This document shows, piece after piece, positions 9,846 to 19,011 of a DNA stretch of 64,000 nucleotides. The stretch lies in contig NZ_CP045302.1 in the NCBI RefSeq assembly GCF_009363155.1, positions 385,001 through 449,000 of the forward strand, in the 5' to 3' direction. Below the pieces are notes generated by a model that saw nothing but the letters and a program-made list of their open reading frames with translations, did not search any database and was not told where the DNA came from. Position 1 is the stretch's first letter; each line of letters begins with the position of its first letter. Position numbers and translations under genes: made by a program. This stretch comes from Azotobacter salinestris (lineage in GTDB: Bacteria > Pseudomonadota > Gammaproteobacteria > Pseudomonadales > Pseudomonadaceae).

Positions 9846-10313
9846 ATGTTCGTTCGCCTCCTGTTCACCTCCCTTCTCGCCTTCTTCTCCGGCGCAGCTC
9901 CCGCCACAGAGTATCGGGCGGGCGCGTTGCAGATCGACACCCCCTGGTCGCGGGCATTGCCGCCCAACGCGCCGGCGGGCGCCGTCTACTTCACCGTGAA
10001 GAACGGCAGCCAGACGGCGGATCGCCTGGTCGACGCCTCCACCCCGAGCGCAGCGAAGACCGAGCTGCATACCCATCTCAGGGTGGGCGAAGTCATGCGT
10101 ATGCAGCGCATCGACGCGATCGCCATCCCTGCCGGCACGGAGGTGAAACTCGAGCCGGGTGGACATCATGTCATGTTCTTCAATCTGAAACGTCCGTTGG
10201 CGGCCGGCGAGCACTTTCCACTGACGCTGGAGTTCGAAAAGGCCGGCAAGGTGGAGATCGAGGTTGAGGTCCGGAGCGATGCTCCTGCCAGCGAGGGGCA
10301 CGAGCATCATTGA
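9846..10313 (+). CDS. Periplasmic copper chaperone, PCu(A)C family
   Basis: This 155-residue protein has an N-terminal signal peptide (MFVRLLFTSLLAFFSGAAPA) and so acts in the periplasm. The canonical Cu(I) motif H-X10-M-X21-H-X-M is intact: His75, Met86, His108 and Met110. Family members deliver copper to cytochrome oxidase or buffer periplasmic copper. The C-terminal tail ends GHEHH, a possible second metal site. ATG 9846 is chosen because it begins the signal peptide; GGAGAG lies upstream. It is convergent with the gor remnant, with only 36 bases between them. Confidence 0.9.
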   Translation: MFVRLLFTSLLAFFSGAAPATEYRAGALQIDTPWSRALPPNAPAGAVYFTVKNGSQTADRLVDASTPSAAKTELHTHLRVGEVMRMQRIDAIAIPAGTEVKLEPGGHHVMFFNLKRPLAAGEHFPLTLEFEKAGKVEIEVEVRSDAPASEGHEHH

Positions 10314-10349
10314 CTCCCGACCGACCAGGAGTCGTCCGGCACTCCGCCG

Positions 10350-11207
10350 TCAGCGGCTCACGGGGGTACGCATGGTGACGAACTCTTCCGCCGCCGTCGG
10401 GTGGATGCCCAGGGTCTCGTCGAACACCTGCTTGGTGGCGCCCGACTTGAGCGCCACAGCGAGCCCCTGAAGGATCTCGCCTGCCTCCGGACCAACCATG
10501 TGGCAGCCCAGCACCCGGTCGGAAGCGGCATCCACCACCAGCTTCATCAGACTGCGCTCCTGGCTGTCGGTCATGGTCAGCTTCATCGGACGAAAACGGC
10601 TTTCGAAGATCTGCACCTGATAGCCGGCCTTACGCGCCTGCTCTTCGGTCACGCCAACGGTACCGATGTTCGGCAAGCTGAACACTGCCGTGGGAATCAG
10701 GCGATAGTCGACCGGCCGGTACTGCTCGGGCCTGAACAGGCGCCGGGCGACCGCCATGCCCTCGGCCAGAGCCACCGGCGTGAGCTGGACGTTACCGGTG
10801 ACATCGCCAATGGCGAGGATGGATGCCACGCTGCTGCGGTACAGATCGTCGACCCGGATATAGCCCCGCTCGTCCAGTCCGACCCCGGCATCCTCCAGCC
10901 CCAGATCATCCAGCATCGGCCGCCGCCCGGTGGCATAGAAGACGCAGTCGGCCTCCAGGCTGCGCCCATCCCGCAGGGTGGCCCGCAGACTGCCATCGGC
11001 CTGGCGATCAATGCGGGCGATATCGGCATTGAACTGCAAGTCGACCCCCCTCTTGATCATCTCGTCGCGCAGGTGCTCGCGCACCGCCTCGTCGAAGCCG
11101 CGCAGGAACAGCTCGCGGCGATAGAGCAGGCTGGTCTTCGCACCCAGCCCGTGGAAGATCGAGGCGAACTCCACCGCGATATAGCCGCCTCCCACCACCA
11201 GCGTCAC
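10350..11207 (-). pseudogene. gor: Glutathione reductase, 5'-truncated remnant
   Basis: The 285 codons match the C-terminal two thirds of glutathione-disulfide reductase (about 450 residues when whole). What remains is the NADPH-binding Rossmann motif [12 protein letters not shown], the FAD-contact segment [19 protein letters not shown] and the dimer-interface end [13 protein letters not shown] with the catalytic His-Glu pair. The first 165 or so residues are missing. They would hold the FAD-binding GxGxxG motif and the redox-active CVNVGC disulfide. Directly before the first homologous codon is an in-frame TAG, and no ribosome-binding site is visible. The break at 11207/11208 lies 29 bases from the sulP stop. 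It cannot make an active enzyme. Confidence 0.85.
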
Positions 11208-11236
11208 CTACGCCACACAGAACCGGATCCCCGCCG

Positions 11237-12895
11237 TCAGGAAGCCGTGACCTCCGCCCTTTCCCCGCAGGCGGACAGGGCCTCGGTGAAGCTCGCGTGA
11301 TAATCCTGCGTGCCGATCAGCTCCAGTATGCCCGCCCGCTCCAGCTTGCCATGCACCCGCGGGCTCGCCTCGCAGAGCTTGACCCGGATCCTGCGCCTGC
11401 CCAGTTGCTGGATGACCTCCTCCAGCGTCTGCAGACCGGTGATATCCATGAAGGGCACGCGTTTCAGGCGAATGATCAGCAGGCGCGGATCGGTATGGGT
11501 GCTGGCCAGCGCCCGCTCGAAGGTTTCCGCCGCCCCGAAGAACAGCGGCCCCTCCACGGTATAGACCAATACGCCATCGGGTAGCCGGCTCTGTCCGTTG
11601 CCGAGCAGCTCCGGCTCGAGTTCCTGCTCGAGCTGCTGCTGCACCGCCACCGAAGAGGCCATGCGGCGCATGAAATGCAGCATGGCCAGAATCACTCCGA
11701 TGTTCACCGCGATCACCAGATCGCTGAACACTGTCAGCCCGAAGGTGATCAGCAGAATGCCCACGTCCGCCCTGGGCGCCCGCTGCAGCATGCGCTTGAA
11801 GTGCTTCAGCTCGCTCATGTTCCAGGCCACCACGAAAAGGATCGCGGCGAGGGCGGCCAGCGGAATGTTCGCCGCCAGCGGCGCCAGGAACAGCAGGATC
11901 AGCACCAGGGTGAGCGCATGGACGATGCCGGCCAGGGGACTGTTGCCGCCGTTGCGGATGTTGGTCGCGGTGCGGGCGATCGCCCCGGTGGCGGCGAAGC
12001 CGCCGAACAGCGGCGTGGCCAGGTTGGCAATGCCCTGGCCGATCAGCTCCTGGTTGGAGTCGTGCTTGGTCCCGCCCATGCCGTCGGCGACCACGGCGGA
12101 GAGCAGCGACTCGATGGCGCCGAGCATGGCGATGGCAAAAGCCGGGCCGATCAGCTCGATCAGGCGGGCCGGCGTGATCTCCGGCAGCCCCAGCTGCGGC
12201 AGTCCCTGAGGAATGCCGCCGAAGGCACTGCCGATGGTGGCCACCCCCTCGAACTGGAAGACCGACTGGACGAGTGTGGCGGCGACCATTGCGATCAGCG
12301 GACCGGGAACGCGCCGCAGCGTCCGCAGGCGCGGCGCAAAGACGACCAGCGCCAGACTGCCCAGGGCCAGCAGCGTGGTCGGCAGATGCAACTGCGGCAG
12401 CGACTGCAGCAAATGCCAGAGCTTCTCGTGAAAATGCGTGCCCGTCACTGCCGGCAGACCGAAGAAGTCCTTCCATTGGCTGACCCAGATGATCACTCCG
12501 ATACCGGCCGTGAAGCCGACGATGACCGGATCCGGGATGTACTTGATTACCGTCCCCAGACGGCTGAGCCCGAGCAGCAGGAGAATGCCGCCGGCCATCA
12601 GGGTCGCGATCTGCAGGCCGTCGACCCCGTGCTCGGCGGTCACGCTGGCCAGGATGACGATGAAGGCGCCGGTCGGACCGGCGATCTGCAGCCGGCTGCC
12701 GCCGAACAGGGAAACCAGCAGACCGCCGACGATGGCGGTATAGATGCCCTGCTCCGGCTTCACCCCGGATGCGATGCCGAAAGCCATGGCCAGAGGCAGC
12801 GCCACGACAGCGACGATGACGCCGGCCACCAGATTGCGGAGCCAATGCTCCCGCCGCAGCAGGCCAGCCCGCCACGCCTCACGAATTGCGATCAT
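11237..12895 (-). CDS. SulP family anion transporter with STAS domain
   Basis: This 552-residue inner-membrane transporter has about 10-14 hydrophobic segments over residues 20-410, including the SulP hallmark region beginning ALPLAMAFGIASGVKPEQGI, and a cytoplasmic STAS domain from about 430 to the end (VPFMDITGLQTLEEVIQQ). Family members move sulfate, bicarbonate or dicarboxylates, usually with Na or H. GGGAGG 8 bases before the ATG at 12895 supports the start. Downstream is the truncated gor. No carbonic anhydrase or sulfur-assimilation gene is nearby, so the anion is unknown. Confidence 0.9.
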   Translation of the reverse strand: MIAIREAWRAGLLRREHWLRNLVAGVIVAVVALPLAMAFGIASGVKPEQGIYTAIVGGLLVSLFGGSRLQIAGPTGAFIVILASVTAEHGVDGLQIATLMAGGILLLLGLSRLGTVIKYIPDPVIVGFTAGIGVIIWVSQWKDFFGLPAVTGTHFHEKLWHLLQSLPQLHLPTTLLALGSLALVVFAPRLRTLRRVPGPLIAMVAATLVQSVFQFEGVATIGSAFGGIPQGLPQLGLPEITPARLIELIGPAFAIAMLGAIESLLSAVVADGMGGTKHDSNQELIGQGIANLATPLFGGFAATGAIARTATNIRNGGNSPLAGIVHALTLVLILLFLAPLAANIPLAALAAILFVVAWNMSELKHFKRMLQRAPRADVGILLITFGLTVFSDLVIAVNIGVILAMLHFMRRMASSVAVQQQLEQELEPELLGNGQSRLPDGVLVYTVEGPLFFGAAETFERALASTHTDPRLLIIRLKRVPFMDITGLQTLEEVIQQLGRRRIRVKLCEASPRVHGKLERAGILELIGTQDYHASFTEALSACGERAEVTAS

Positions 12896-12993
12896 CAGTG
12901 GTCCTCCCGGAACCGGAACATGTGCGTGATATTAACATGTCATGAGAATGCTAAAGTCCTCCGGCGCACGCCCTCGGTTCGTCCGGAGAAACC

Positions 12994-13224
12994 ATGAAAC
13001 GCCAGGATGTCGAAACCCTGCAGGCCGAAGGCAAGGCCTTCGCCACCCACCTGATCCGCAATCCAGCCCGCAGCGGGGAATGGATCGCATTTTTCCAGCT
13101 GAACACCGGGCGCAGCTTCTTCCTGATCGACGAGCACGACGAAGTCGAATCCTTTCCCCAGCTGGACAGGCTTGTCGAAGTCTTGCAGAGGCTTGGCATC
13201 AAACTGGCGGAAATCCATTTCTGA
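12994..13224 (+). CDS. Small hypothetical protein
   Basis: This 76-residue soluble acidic/basic mixed protein (MKRQDVETLQAEGKAF...) has no signal peptide or membrane segment. GGAGA lies just upstream of the ATG and the codon use matches neighbours, so it looks translated. It is divergent from sulP and precedes glgA. From memory, pseudomonads carry a small hypothetical gene next to glgA, so it may be conserved with the glucan locus. Residues 25-70 could form a small alpha/beta fold. Function unknown. Confidence 0.65.
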   Translation: MKRQDVETLQAEGKAFATHLIRNPARSGEWIAFFQLNTGRSFFLIDEHDEVESFPQLDRLVEVLQRLGIKLAEIHF

Positions 13225-13595
13225 ATCACACTTGTTCAGTCGCAGCGCGGCATCTTTCTCACATGCGCTGCAGTGAAGCCCCCCGTGGCGAAACCATTCG
13301 ATCAACGGTCGAGGTCCATTCGCCAATTAGCGTCCACACTTCATGAATGGCGGGTTTCCGACGCTCGCCAGGCAGTCACGGCCTCGAAAGGCATTGCGAA
13401 GGCTCTGGCGAGCGCTTTCACACATCCTCTCGAGGCAACAGCACGAAAAAGGGAATGCCATTGCACCAGGAGGGCTGCACCGGCCGCATGGCGCTAATAA
13501 CTCATCGATGACTGCGGACTTAGCGGGCCTTTCGGATCCCCTCCACGAAAGAGGACCGGAAGGTCCGGCAAGGAAGATTTGACTGGAGGATGACC
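13225..13595. other. Intergenic region upstream of glgA
   Basis: No protein or RNA gene is supported in these 371 bases. They end in a strong ribosome-binding site (GGAGG at 13585-13589) for glgA. They presumably hold the promoter of the glgA-treZ-malQ-treY operon, but I see no clear -35/-10 pair or known operator. Confidence 0.5.
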
Positions 13596-15140
13596 ATGAG
13601 TAATGCCGCTGTACAGGCTCAGCGTATCGAACGTCGGGAACAAACCATGCGGGTCGGAACGAGCCGACCCACTCCGCAGATCCGCACCGTCCAGGAAAAC
13701 GAAAGCAAGAAAAAGATCCTCTTCGTCACCTCCGAGCTCTCCGACCTGGTCAAGACCGGCGGACTGGGGGAAGTATCCGCCGCCCTGCCCCGGGCACTCC
13801 GCCTCCATCACGATGTCCGCGTGCTTCTGCCCGGCTACCGGCAGGTCATGCAGAGCGGCCATCCCATCCGCCTGGTCGGCACCCTCAGCGGCCATGCCGC
13901 CCTGCCCCGCTGCCGGATCGGCCGCATCGACCTGGACGACGGCCTGATCGTCTATGTCCTCATCAGCCCCGAACTCTACGAGCGCGAAGGCACCCCCTAC
14001 GGCGACAACCGCAACCAGGAATGGCCGGACAACCACATCCGCTTCGCCCGCCTCGGTCTTGCCGCCGCCGATTTCGCCGCTGGCGAGGCCGGCGTCAGCT
14101 GGCGCCCCGACCTGATCCACGCCCACGACTGGCCAGCGGGACTCGCGCCAGCCTACCTGCGCTGGCGCGGACAAAACACACCCTGCGTCTTCACCATCCA
14201 CAACCTCGCCTACCAGGGCCTGTGGCGGCCGGAATGCCGCGCCGAACTGGCCATCCCTCCGGAGGCCCTGCGGATGGAGCGCATGGAATTCCATGGTCAG
14301 TTGTCCTTCCTCAAGGCCGGCATCGCCTATGCCGACCGCATCACCACGGTGAGCGCCACCTATGCCCGGGAAATCACCACCCCGGACTTCGGCTGCGGAC
14401 TGGAGGGCTTCCTCCGGGAAAAGGCCGAGCACGGCCTCCTCTGCGGCATCCCCAACGGTATCGACGAAAGCTGGGAGCCGGAAACCGATTCGCACCTGCT
14501 GTGCAACTTCAGCGTCAACGACTGTGCCGGCAAGGCCGTGCATGCCGAGCACGTACGCCAGCAGTTCGCTCTCGCTCCTTCCAGCGGCCCGCTGCTCGTG
14601 GTGGTTTCCCGCCTGGTCCAGCAGAAAGGCCTGGACCTGACCCATGCGCTCGCCGAAACCCTGGTCGGAAACGGCGGACAACTGGCCGTCATGGGGCGCG
14701 GCGAACCCCAGGTGGAAGACAGCATGCGGCAACTGGCCGAACGCCTTCCGGGCCAGGTGGGAGTGAACATCGGCTTCGATGAAACCGTGGCGCGGCGCAT
14801 GTTCGCCGGTGCCGACTTCCTGCTGATGCCCTCGCGCTACGAGCCCTGTGGCCTCAGCCAGATGTATGCCCAGCGTTTCGGCTCGCTACCCATCGCGCGC
14901 AAGACCGGCGGACTCGCCGACACCATCGAGGACGGGGTGACCGGCTTTCTCTTCGAGGAAGCCTCCGTGGAAAGCTACCGCGAAGCCCTGCTGCGAGCCT
15001 TCCGGGTATTCGCCACACCGCACCTCTTCCATGCGATGCGCTGCCGTGCCATGGCCGTACCCTGCTTCTGGCGGGAGACCATAGACCCCTACCTGCAGCT
15101 CTACCGGCAGCTTTTGGAAAGCCGGCATGGCGAGGCATGA
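13596..15140 (+). CDS. glgA: Glycogen synthase
   Basis: This 514-residue GT5 glycosyltransferase extends alpha-1,4-glucan from ADP-glucose. The nucleotide-sugar loop KTGGLGEVSAALP starts at residue 53, and the C-terminal GT-B half has SRYEPCGLSQMYAQRFGSLP and KTGGLADTIEDG. The start at 13596 is preferred to an ATG at 13590, because GGAGG is 6 bases before the former and abuts the latter. About 38 residues precede the usual first strand (KKILFVTSE), a polar extension not typical of bacterial GlgA. It heads a tightly packed run with treZ 15 bases downstream. No glgC (ADP-glucose synthesis) is in the window. Confidence 0.95.
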   Translation: MSNAAVQAQRIERREQTMRVGTSRPTPQIRTVQENESKKKILFVTSELSDLVKTGGLGEVSAALPRALRLHHDVRVLLPGYRQVMQSGHPIRLVGTLSGHAALPRCRIGRIDLDDGLIVYVLISPELYEREGTPYGDNRNQEWPDNHIRFARLGLAAADFAAGEAGVSWRPDLIHAHDWPAGLAPAYLRWRGQNTPCVFTIHNLAYQGLWRPECRAELAIPPEALRMERMEFHGQLSFLKAGIAYADRITTVSATYAREITTPDFGCGLEGFLREKAEHGLLCGIPNGIDESWEPETDSHLLCNFSVNDCAGKAVHAEHVRQQFALAPSSGPLLVVVSRLVQQKGLDLTHALAETLVGNGGQLAVMGRGEPQVEDSMRQLAERLPGQVGVNIGFDETVARRMFAGADFLLMPSRYEPCGLSQMYAQRFGSLPIARKTGGLADTIEDGVTGFLFEEASVESYREALLRAFRVFATPHLFHAMRCRAMAVPCFWRETIDPYLQLYRQLLESRHGEA

Positions 15141-15155
15141 ACGGAGACCCTATCC

Positions 15156-16949
15156 ATGTCAATTCCCAGCTACAACCGGCGCTTCGGCGCACAGCCGATC
15201 GACGCGCAGAACACCCGCTTCACCCTCTGGGCCCCGGACGCCGAGCGCGTCGACCTGGAGATCCTCTACGGCAACCGGCTGCCCATGCGCAAGGAACGGG
15301 ACGGCTGGTTCGTGCTCGAAGCTCCTCACGGCGCCGGCACCCAGTACCGCTTCCGGATCGACGACGAGATCAGCGTGCCGGACCCGGCCTCGCGCTCCCA
15401 GGTCGCCGGCCTGCATGGCCCCAGCATGGTGGTCGATCCCCAGTCCTACCAGTGGCGCCACCCCCACTGGCGCGGCCGGCCCTGGCACGAGACGGTGGTC
15501 TACGAACTGCACGCCGGCCTGCTCGGCGGCTTCCACGGAGTCGAGGCGCAGCTCGCGGAGCTGGCCGAGCTGGGCGTCACCGCGATCGAGCTGATGCCCA
15601 TCGGCGAATTCTCCGGTACCCGCAACTGGGGCTACGACGGCGTGCTGCCCTTCGCCCCGGAGTCCGTCTACGGCTCGCCCGACGATCTCAAGCATCTGAT
15701 CGACACCGCCCATGGCCATGGCCTGATGGTGTTCCTGGATGTCGTCTACAACCACTTCGGCCCGGAAGGCAATCACCTCGGCCGCTACGCCAAGGCCTTC
15801 TTCCGCCACGACGAGCAGACGCTCTGGGGCGACGCCATCGACTTCCGCCAGCAGCCGGTACGCGACTTCTTCATCGAGAACGCCCTGATGTGGCTGCAGG
15901 AATACCGTTTCGACGGTCTGCGCCTGGATGCCGTGCACGCCATCAGCGAGCGCAGCTTCCTTACTGAACTGGCCCAGCGGGTGCATGCCGTGGTCGAACC
16001 CGGCCACCACGTGCATCTGATGCTGGAGAACGAGAAGAACCAGGCCAGCCTGCTCGAGGAAGGCTACGTGGCGCAGTGGAATGACGACGGCCACAACGTC
16101 CTGCACACAATGCTCACCGGCGAGCAGCAGGGCTACTACGCCGACTACCACCAGGGCGCCGCGGAAAAGCTCGCCCTCTGCCTGAGCGAAGGCTTCGTCT
16201 TCCAGGGCCAGATCGCCCGCCAGGGCCAGTCGGAACCCTGCGGCGAGCCCAGTGCGCACCTGCCGCCCAGCGCCTTCATCCTGTTCCTGCAGAATCACGA
16301 TCAGGTCGGCAACCGCGCCTTCGGCGAACGCCTGGTCAGTCTGGCCGATTGCGACTCCCTGCGTGCGGCCACCACCCTGCTGCTGCTCTCGCCGATGGTG
16401 CCCCTGCTATTCATGGGCGAGGAATGGGGCACGCACCGCCCCTTCCTGTACTTCACCTGCCACCAGAGTCCGGAACTGGCCCAGGCGGTGCGGGAGGGCC
16501 GGCGCCGGGAGTTCTGCAGGTTCGAGCCGTTCCGGGACATGTCTCTCTGCGAACGGATTCCCGATCCCAACGACGAGAGGACCTTCACCACCTCGCAGCC
16601 GGACTTCCAGTGCTGCCTCGATCCCAAGCACGCCGAATGGCGTGCCCTCTATCACCACCTGCTGGGCCTGCGCCGCCGCGAGATCGTCCCGCGCCTGCCC
16701 GGCAGCCGAGCGCTGGGGAGCGAAGTGCTGGGGGCCGAAGCCGTGGTAGCGCGCTGGCGGCTGGGTGACGGCAGTGTCCTGCGCATCGAGCTGAATCTCG
16801 GCACCCAGGCCGTACCGTTGCAGGAACACCACAAGCACGGCCGGCTGCTGTTCGCCAGCCAGGACATGGAGGAATTCCACGAGCATCTTGGCAAGCTTCC
16901 CGCCCGGATGGCCCGTGTCTATCTGGTAGCGCCGGATGAGCAACGATGA
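15156..16949 (+). CDS. treZ: Malto-oligosyltrehalose trehalohydrolase
   Basis: This 597-residue GH13 enzyme releases free trehalose from malto-oligosyl trehalose made by TreY. An N-terminal E-set domain (RFTLWAPDAERVDLEI) precedes the barrel. Catalytic motifs are the nucleophile Asp in GLRLDAVHAI (about residue 257), the acid Glu in LMLENEKNQ (about 289) and NHDQVGN (about 380). GGAGA before the ATG supports the start. The gene ends inside malQ with a 14-base overlap, so the products are probably made in step. Confidence 0.95.
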   Translation: MSIPSYNRRFGAQPIDAQNTRFTLWAPDAERVDLEILYGNRLPMRKERDGWFVLEAPHGAGTQYRFRIDDEISVPDPASRSQVAGLHGPSMVVDPQSYQWRHPHWRGRPWHETVVYELHAGLLGGFHGVEAQLAELAELGVTAIELMPIGEFSGTRNWGYDGVLPFAPESVYGSPDDLKHLIDTAHGHGLMVFLDVVYNHFGPEGNHLGRYAKAFFRHDEQTLWGDAIDFRQQPVRDFFIENALMWLQEYRFDGLRLDAVHAISERSFLTELAQRVHAVVEPGHHVHLMLENEKNQASLLEEGYVAQWNDDGHNVLHTMLTGEQQGYYADYHQGAAEKLALCLSEGFVFQGQIARQGQSEPCGEPSAHLPPSAFILFLQNHDQVGNRAFGERLVSLADCDSLRAATTLLLLSPMVPLLFMGEEWGTHRPFLYFTCHQSPELAQAVREGRRREFCRFEPFRDMSLCERIPDPNDERTFTTSQPDFQCCLDPKHAEWRALYHHLLGLRRREIVPRLPGSRALGSEVLGAEAVVARWRLGDGSVLRIELNLGTQAVPLQEHHKHGRLLFASQDMEEFHEHLGKLPARMARVYLVAPDEQR

Positions 16950-19011
16950 GCGACTCCGCACCCTGGCCGCCGCGGCCGGGATAGCGGTCGACTGGGTCGA
17001 CGCGGACGGGCAGCCACAGAAGGTCACACCCGAGGTCCTGCGGCGGGTACTGGCCGGGCTGGAACTGCCGGCCGATAGCGCCTCGCAGATCGAGGACAGC
17101 CTCAAGCAACTGCGTCAGACGGGCAGCGAGCTGCCGCCGCTGCTCACCCTGGAGCGCCAGCAGCGTCTCGACCTGTCCGGCCATTTCGCGCCAGGCAGCG
17201 CCTTCGATCTGACCCTCGAGGACGGCCATCGCCACAGCGGCCGGCTCGACGGACAGGGCTGCCTGCCGCCGATCGCGCAGTCCGGCTACCACCAGTTGGC
17301 GATCGGCGAGAAGTTGCTCACCCTGGCCGTCGCCCCGCCGCACTGCACCGGCGTGGACGAGCTGAGCGGCAGCCCTGCGCCGCGCCTCTGGGGGATAGCG
17401 GTGCAACTCTATTCCCTGCGCCGCCAGGGCGACGGCGGCATCGGCGATACCCAGGCCCTGGAAACCCTGGTGCACCAGGCCGCCCGGCAGGGTGCGGCGG
17501 GCATCGCCATCAGTCCGCTGCACGCCATGTTCAGCGCCGATAACCACCGCTTCAGCCCCTACTCGCCATCCAGCCGGCTGTTCTACAACGTGCTGCACAG
17601 TGCCCCGGGCAGCATCCTCGGCGAACGCGAGGTGCGCACCGCGATCGAAGCCAGCGGACTGACCGATGAGTGGCAGCGCCTGGAGCAGCTCGACCTGATC
17701 GACTGGCCGGCAGCCGCCGAAGCCAAGCTGCGCCTGCTGCGCGCCCTGCATGCGGAATTCCGCCACGGCGGCAATCCGCTGGAGCAGGACTTTGCCAGCT
17801 TCCGGCGCAACGGCGGAGAAGCCCTGGAGAACCATTGCCGCTTCGAGGCGCTGCACGCCTACCACGTCCGCCACAACGGACTGTACGACTGGCGGCAATG
17901 GGATCCGGCCCTGCGCTGCCCGGGCAGCGCCGCAGTGGCCGGCTTTGCCCGCGAATACGCGGACGAGATCACCTTCCACGCCTTCGCCCAGTGGCTGATC
18001 GCCCGCGGCCTGGAGCGTACCCAGCACGCCGCGTGCAGCGCCGGCATGCCGATCGGTCTGATCGCCGACCTGGCGGTGGGCGCCGACGGCGGCGGCAGCC
18101 AGGCCTGGAGCCGCCAAGCCGAACTGCTGTCGACGCTGACCGTCGGCGCGCCCCCGGACGCCCTCAACCGCTCCGGGCAGAGCTGGGGAGTATCCGCCTT
18201 CTCGCCCTCGGGCCTGCGCCAGCACGGCTTCCACGCCTACATCGAGATGCTGCGCGCCAACCTGGCCCATGCCGGCGGCATCCGCATCGACCACGTGATG
18301 GGGCTCCAGCGCCTGTGGCTGATCCCGCCGGGCGGCGAGCAGCGCGACGGTGCCTACCTGCACTACCCGCAGGAAGACCTGATGCGCCTGCTGGCGCTGG
18401 AGTCCTGGCGACACAAGGCGGTGATCCTCGGCGAGGACCTCGGCACCGTCCCGGAAGGCTTCCGCCCGATGCTGGCCGAGCGCGGCATCCTCGGCATGCG
18501 CGTGCTGCTCTTCGAGCAGAACGACGAAGGGCGCTTCTCGCGCCCGCAGGAGTGGCCCGACAACGCCCTGGCAACCAGCACCACCCACGACCTGCCCACC
18601 CTCGCCGGCTGGTGGCAGGAGCGCGACATCGACTGGCGCGAGCGCCTGCAGCTGGCCGATGCCGAGGCCACCGAGGCGGCCCGGCAGACCCGCCGGCGCG
18701 AACGCCAAGCCCTGCACGAAGCCCTCGCCGACGCAGGCGGCCCGGCTCCCGACGCGCCTTTGGACCGCGACGGCCTGATCGACGCCTGCGTGACCTTCCT
18801 CGGCAAGACGCCGGCGCCCCTGGTCCTGCTACCCGTGGAGGATGCCCTGGGCCTGGACGAGCAGGCCAACCTGCCCGGCACTGTCGACGGCCATCCCAAC
18901 TGGCGGCGGCGCCTGCCCGTCGAGAGCGACGGACTGCTCGACGGCGCGGACCCGGCACGCCGCCTGCGACTGCTGAAGGAAGCCCGCGCGGCCTCGAGCA
19001 GGAGAAGTTGA
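16936..19011 (+). CDS. malQ: 4-alpha-glucanotransferase (amylomaltase)
   Basis: This 691-residue GH77 enzyme moves maltosyl and longer units between malto-oligosaccharides, recycling short glucans left by TreY/TreZ and GlgX. Visible motifs are IRIDHVMGLQRLW (nucleophile Asp, about residue 451), GEDLGTVPEGF (acid Glu, about 499) and TTHDLPTLAGWW (about 550). The N-terminal 130 or so residues form the extra domain common in proteobacterial MalQ. The start overlaps treZ by 14 bases. The stop TGA is followed immediately by the treY ATG. Confidence 0.95.
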   Translation: MSNDERLRTLAAAAGIAVDWVDADGQPQKVTPEVLRRVLAGLELPADSASQIEDSLKQLRQTGSELPPLLTLERQQRLDLSGHFAPGSAFDLTLEDGHRHSGRLDGQGCLPPIAQSGYHQLAIGEKLLTLAVAPPHCTGVDELSGSPAPRLWGIAVQLYSLRRQGDGGIGDTQALETLVHQAARQGAAGIAISPLHAMFSADNHRFSPYSPSSRLFYNVLHSAPGSILGEREVRTAIEASGLTDEWQRLEQLDLIDWPAAAEAKLRLLRALHAEFRHGGNPLEQDFASFRRNGGEALENHCRFEALHAYHVRHNGLYDWRQWDPALRCPGSAAVAGFAREYADEITFHAFAQWLIARGLERTQHAACSAGMPIGLIADLAVGADGGGSQAWSRQAELLSTLTVGAPPDALNRSGQSWGVSAFSPSGLRQHGFHAYIEMLRANLAHAGGIRIDHVMGLQRLWLIPPGGEQRDGAYLHYPQEDLMRLLALESWRHKAVILGEDLGTVPEGFRPMLAERGILGMRVLLFEQNDEGRFSRPQEWPDNALATSTTHDLPTLAGWWQERDIDWRERLQLADAEATEAARQTRRRERQALHEALADAGGPAPDAPLDRDGLIDACVTFLGKTPAPLVLLPVEDALGLDEQANLPGTVDGHPNWRRRLPVESDGLLDGADPARRLRLLKEARAASSRRS

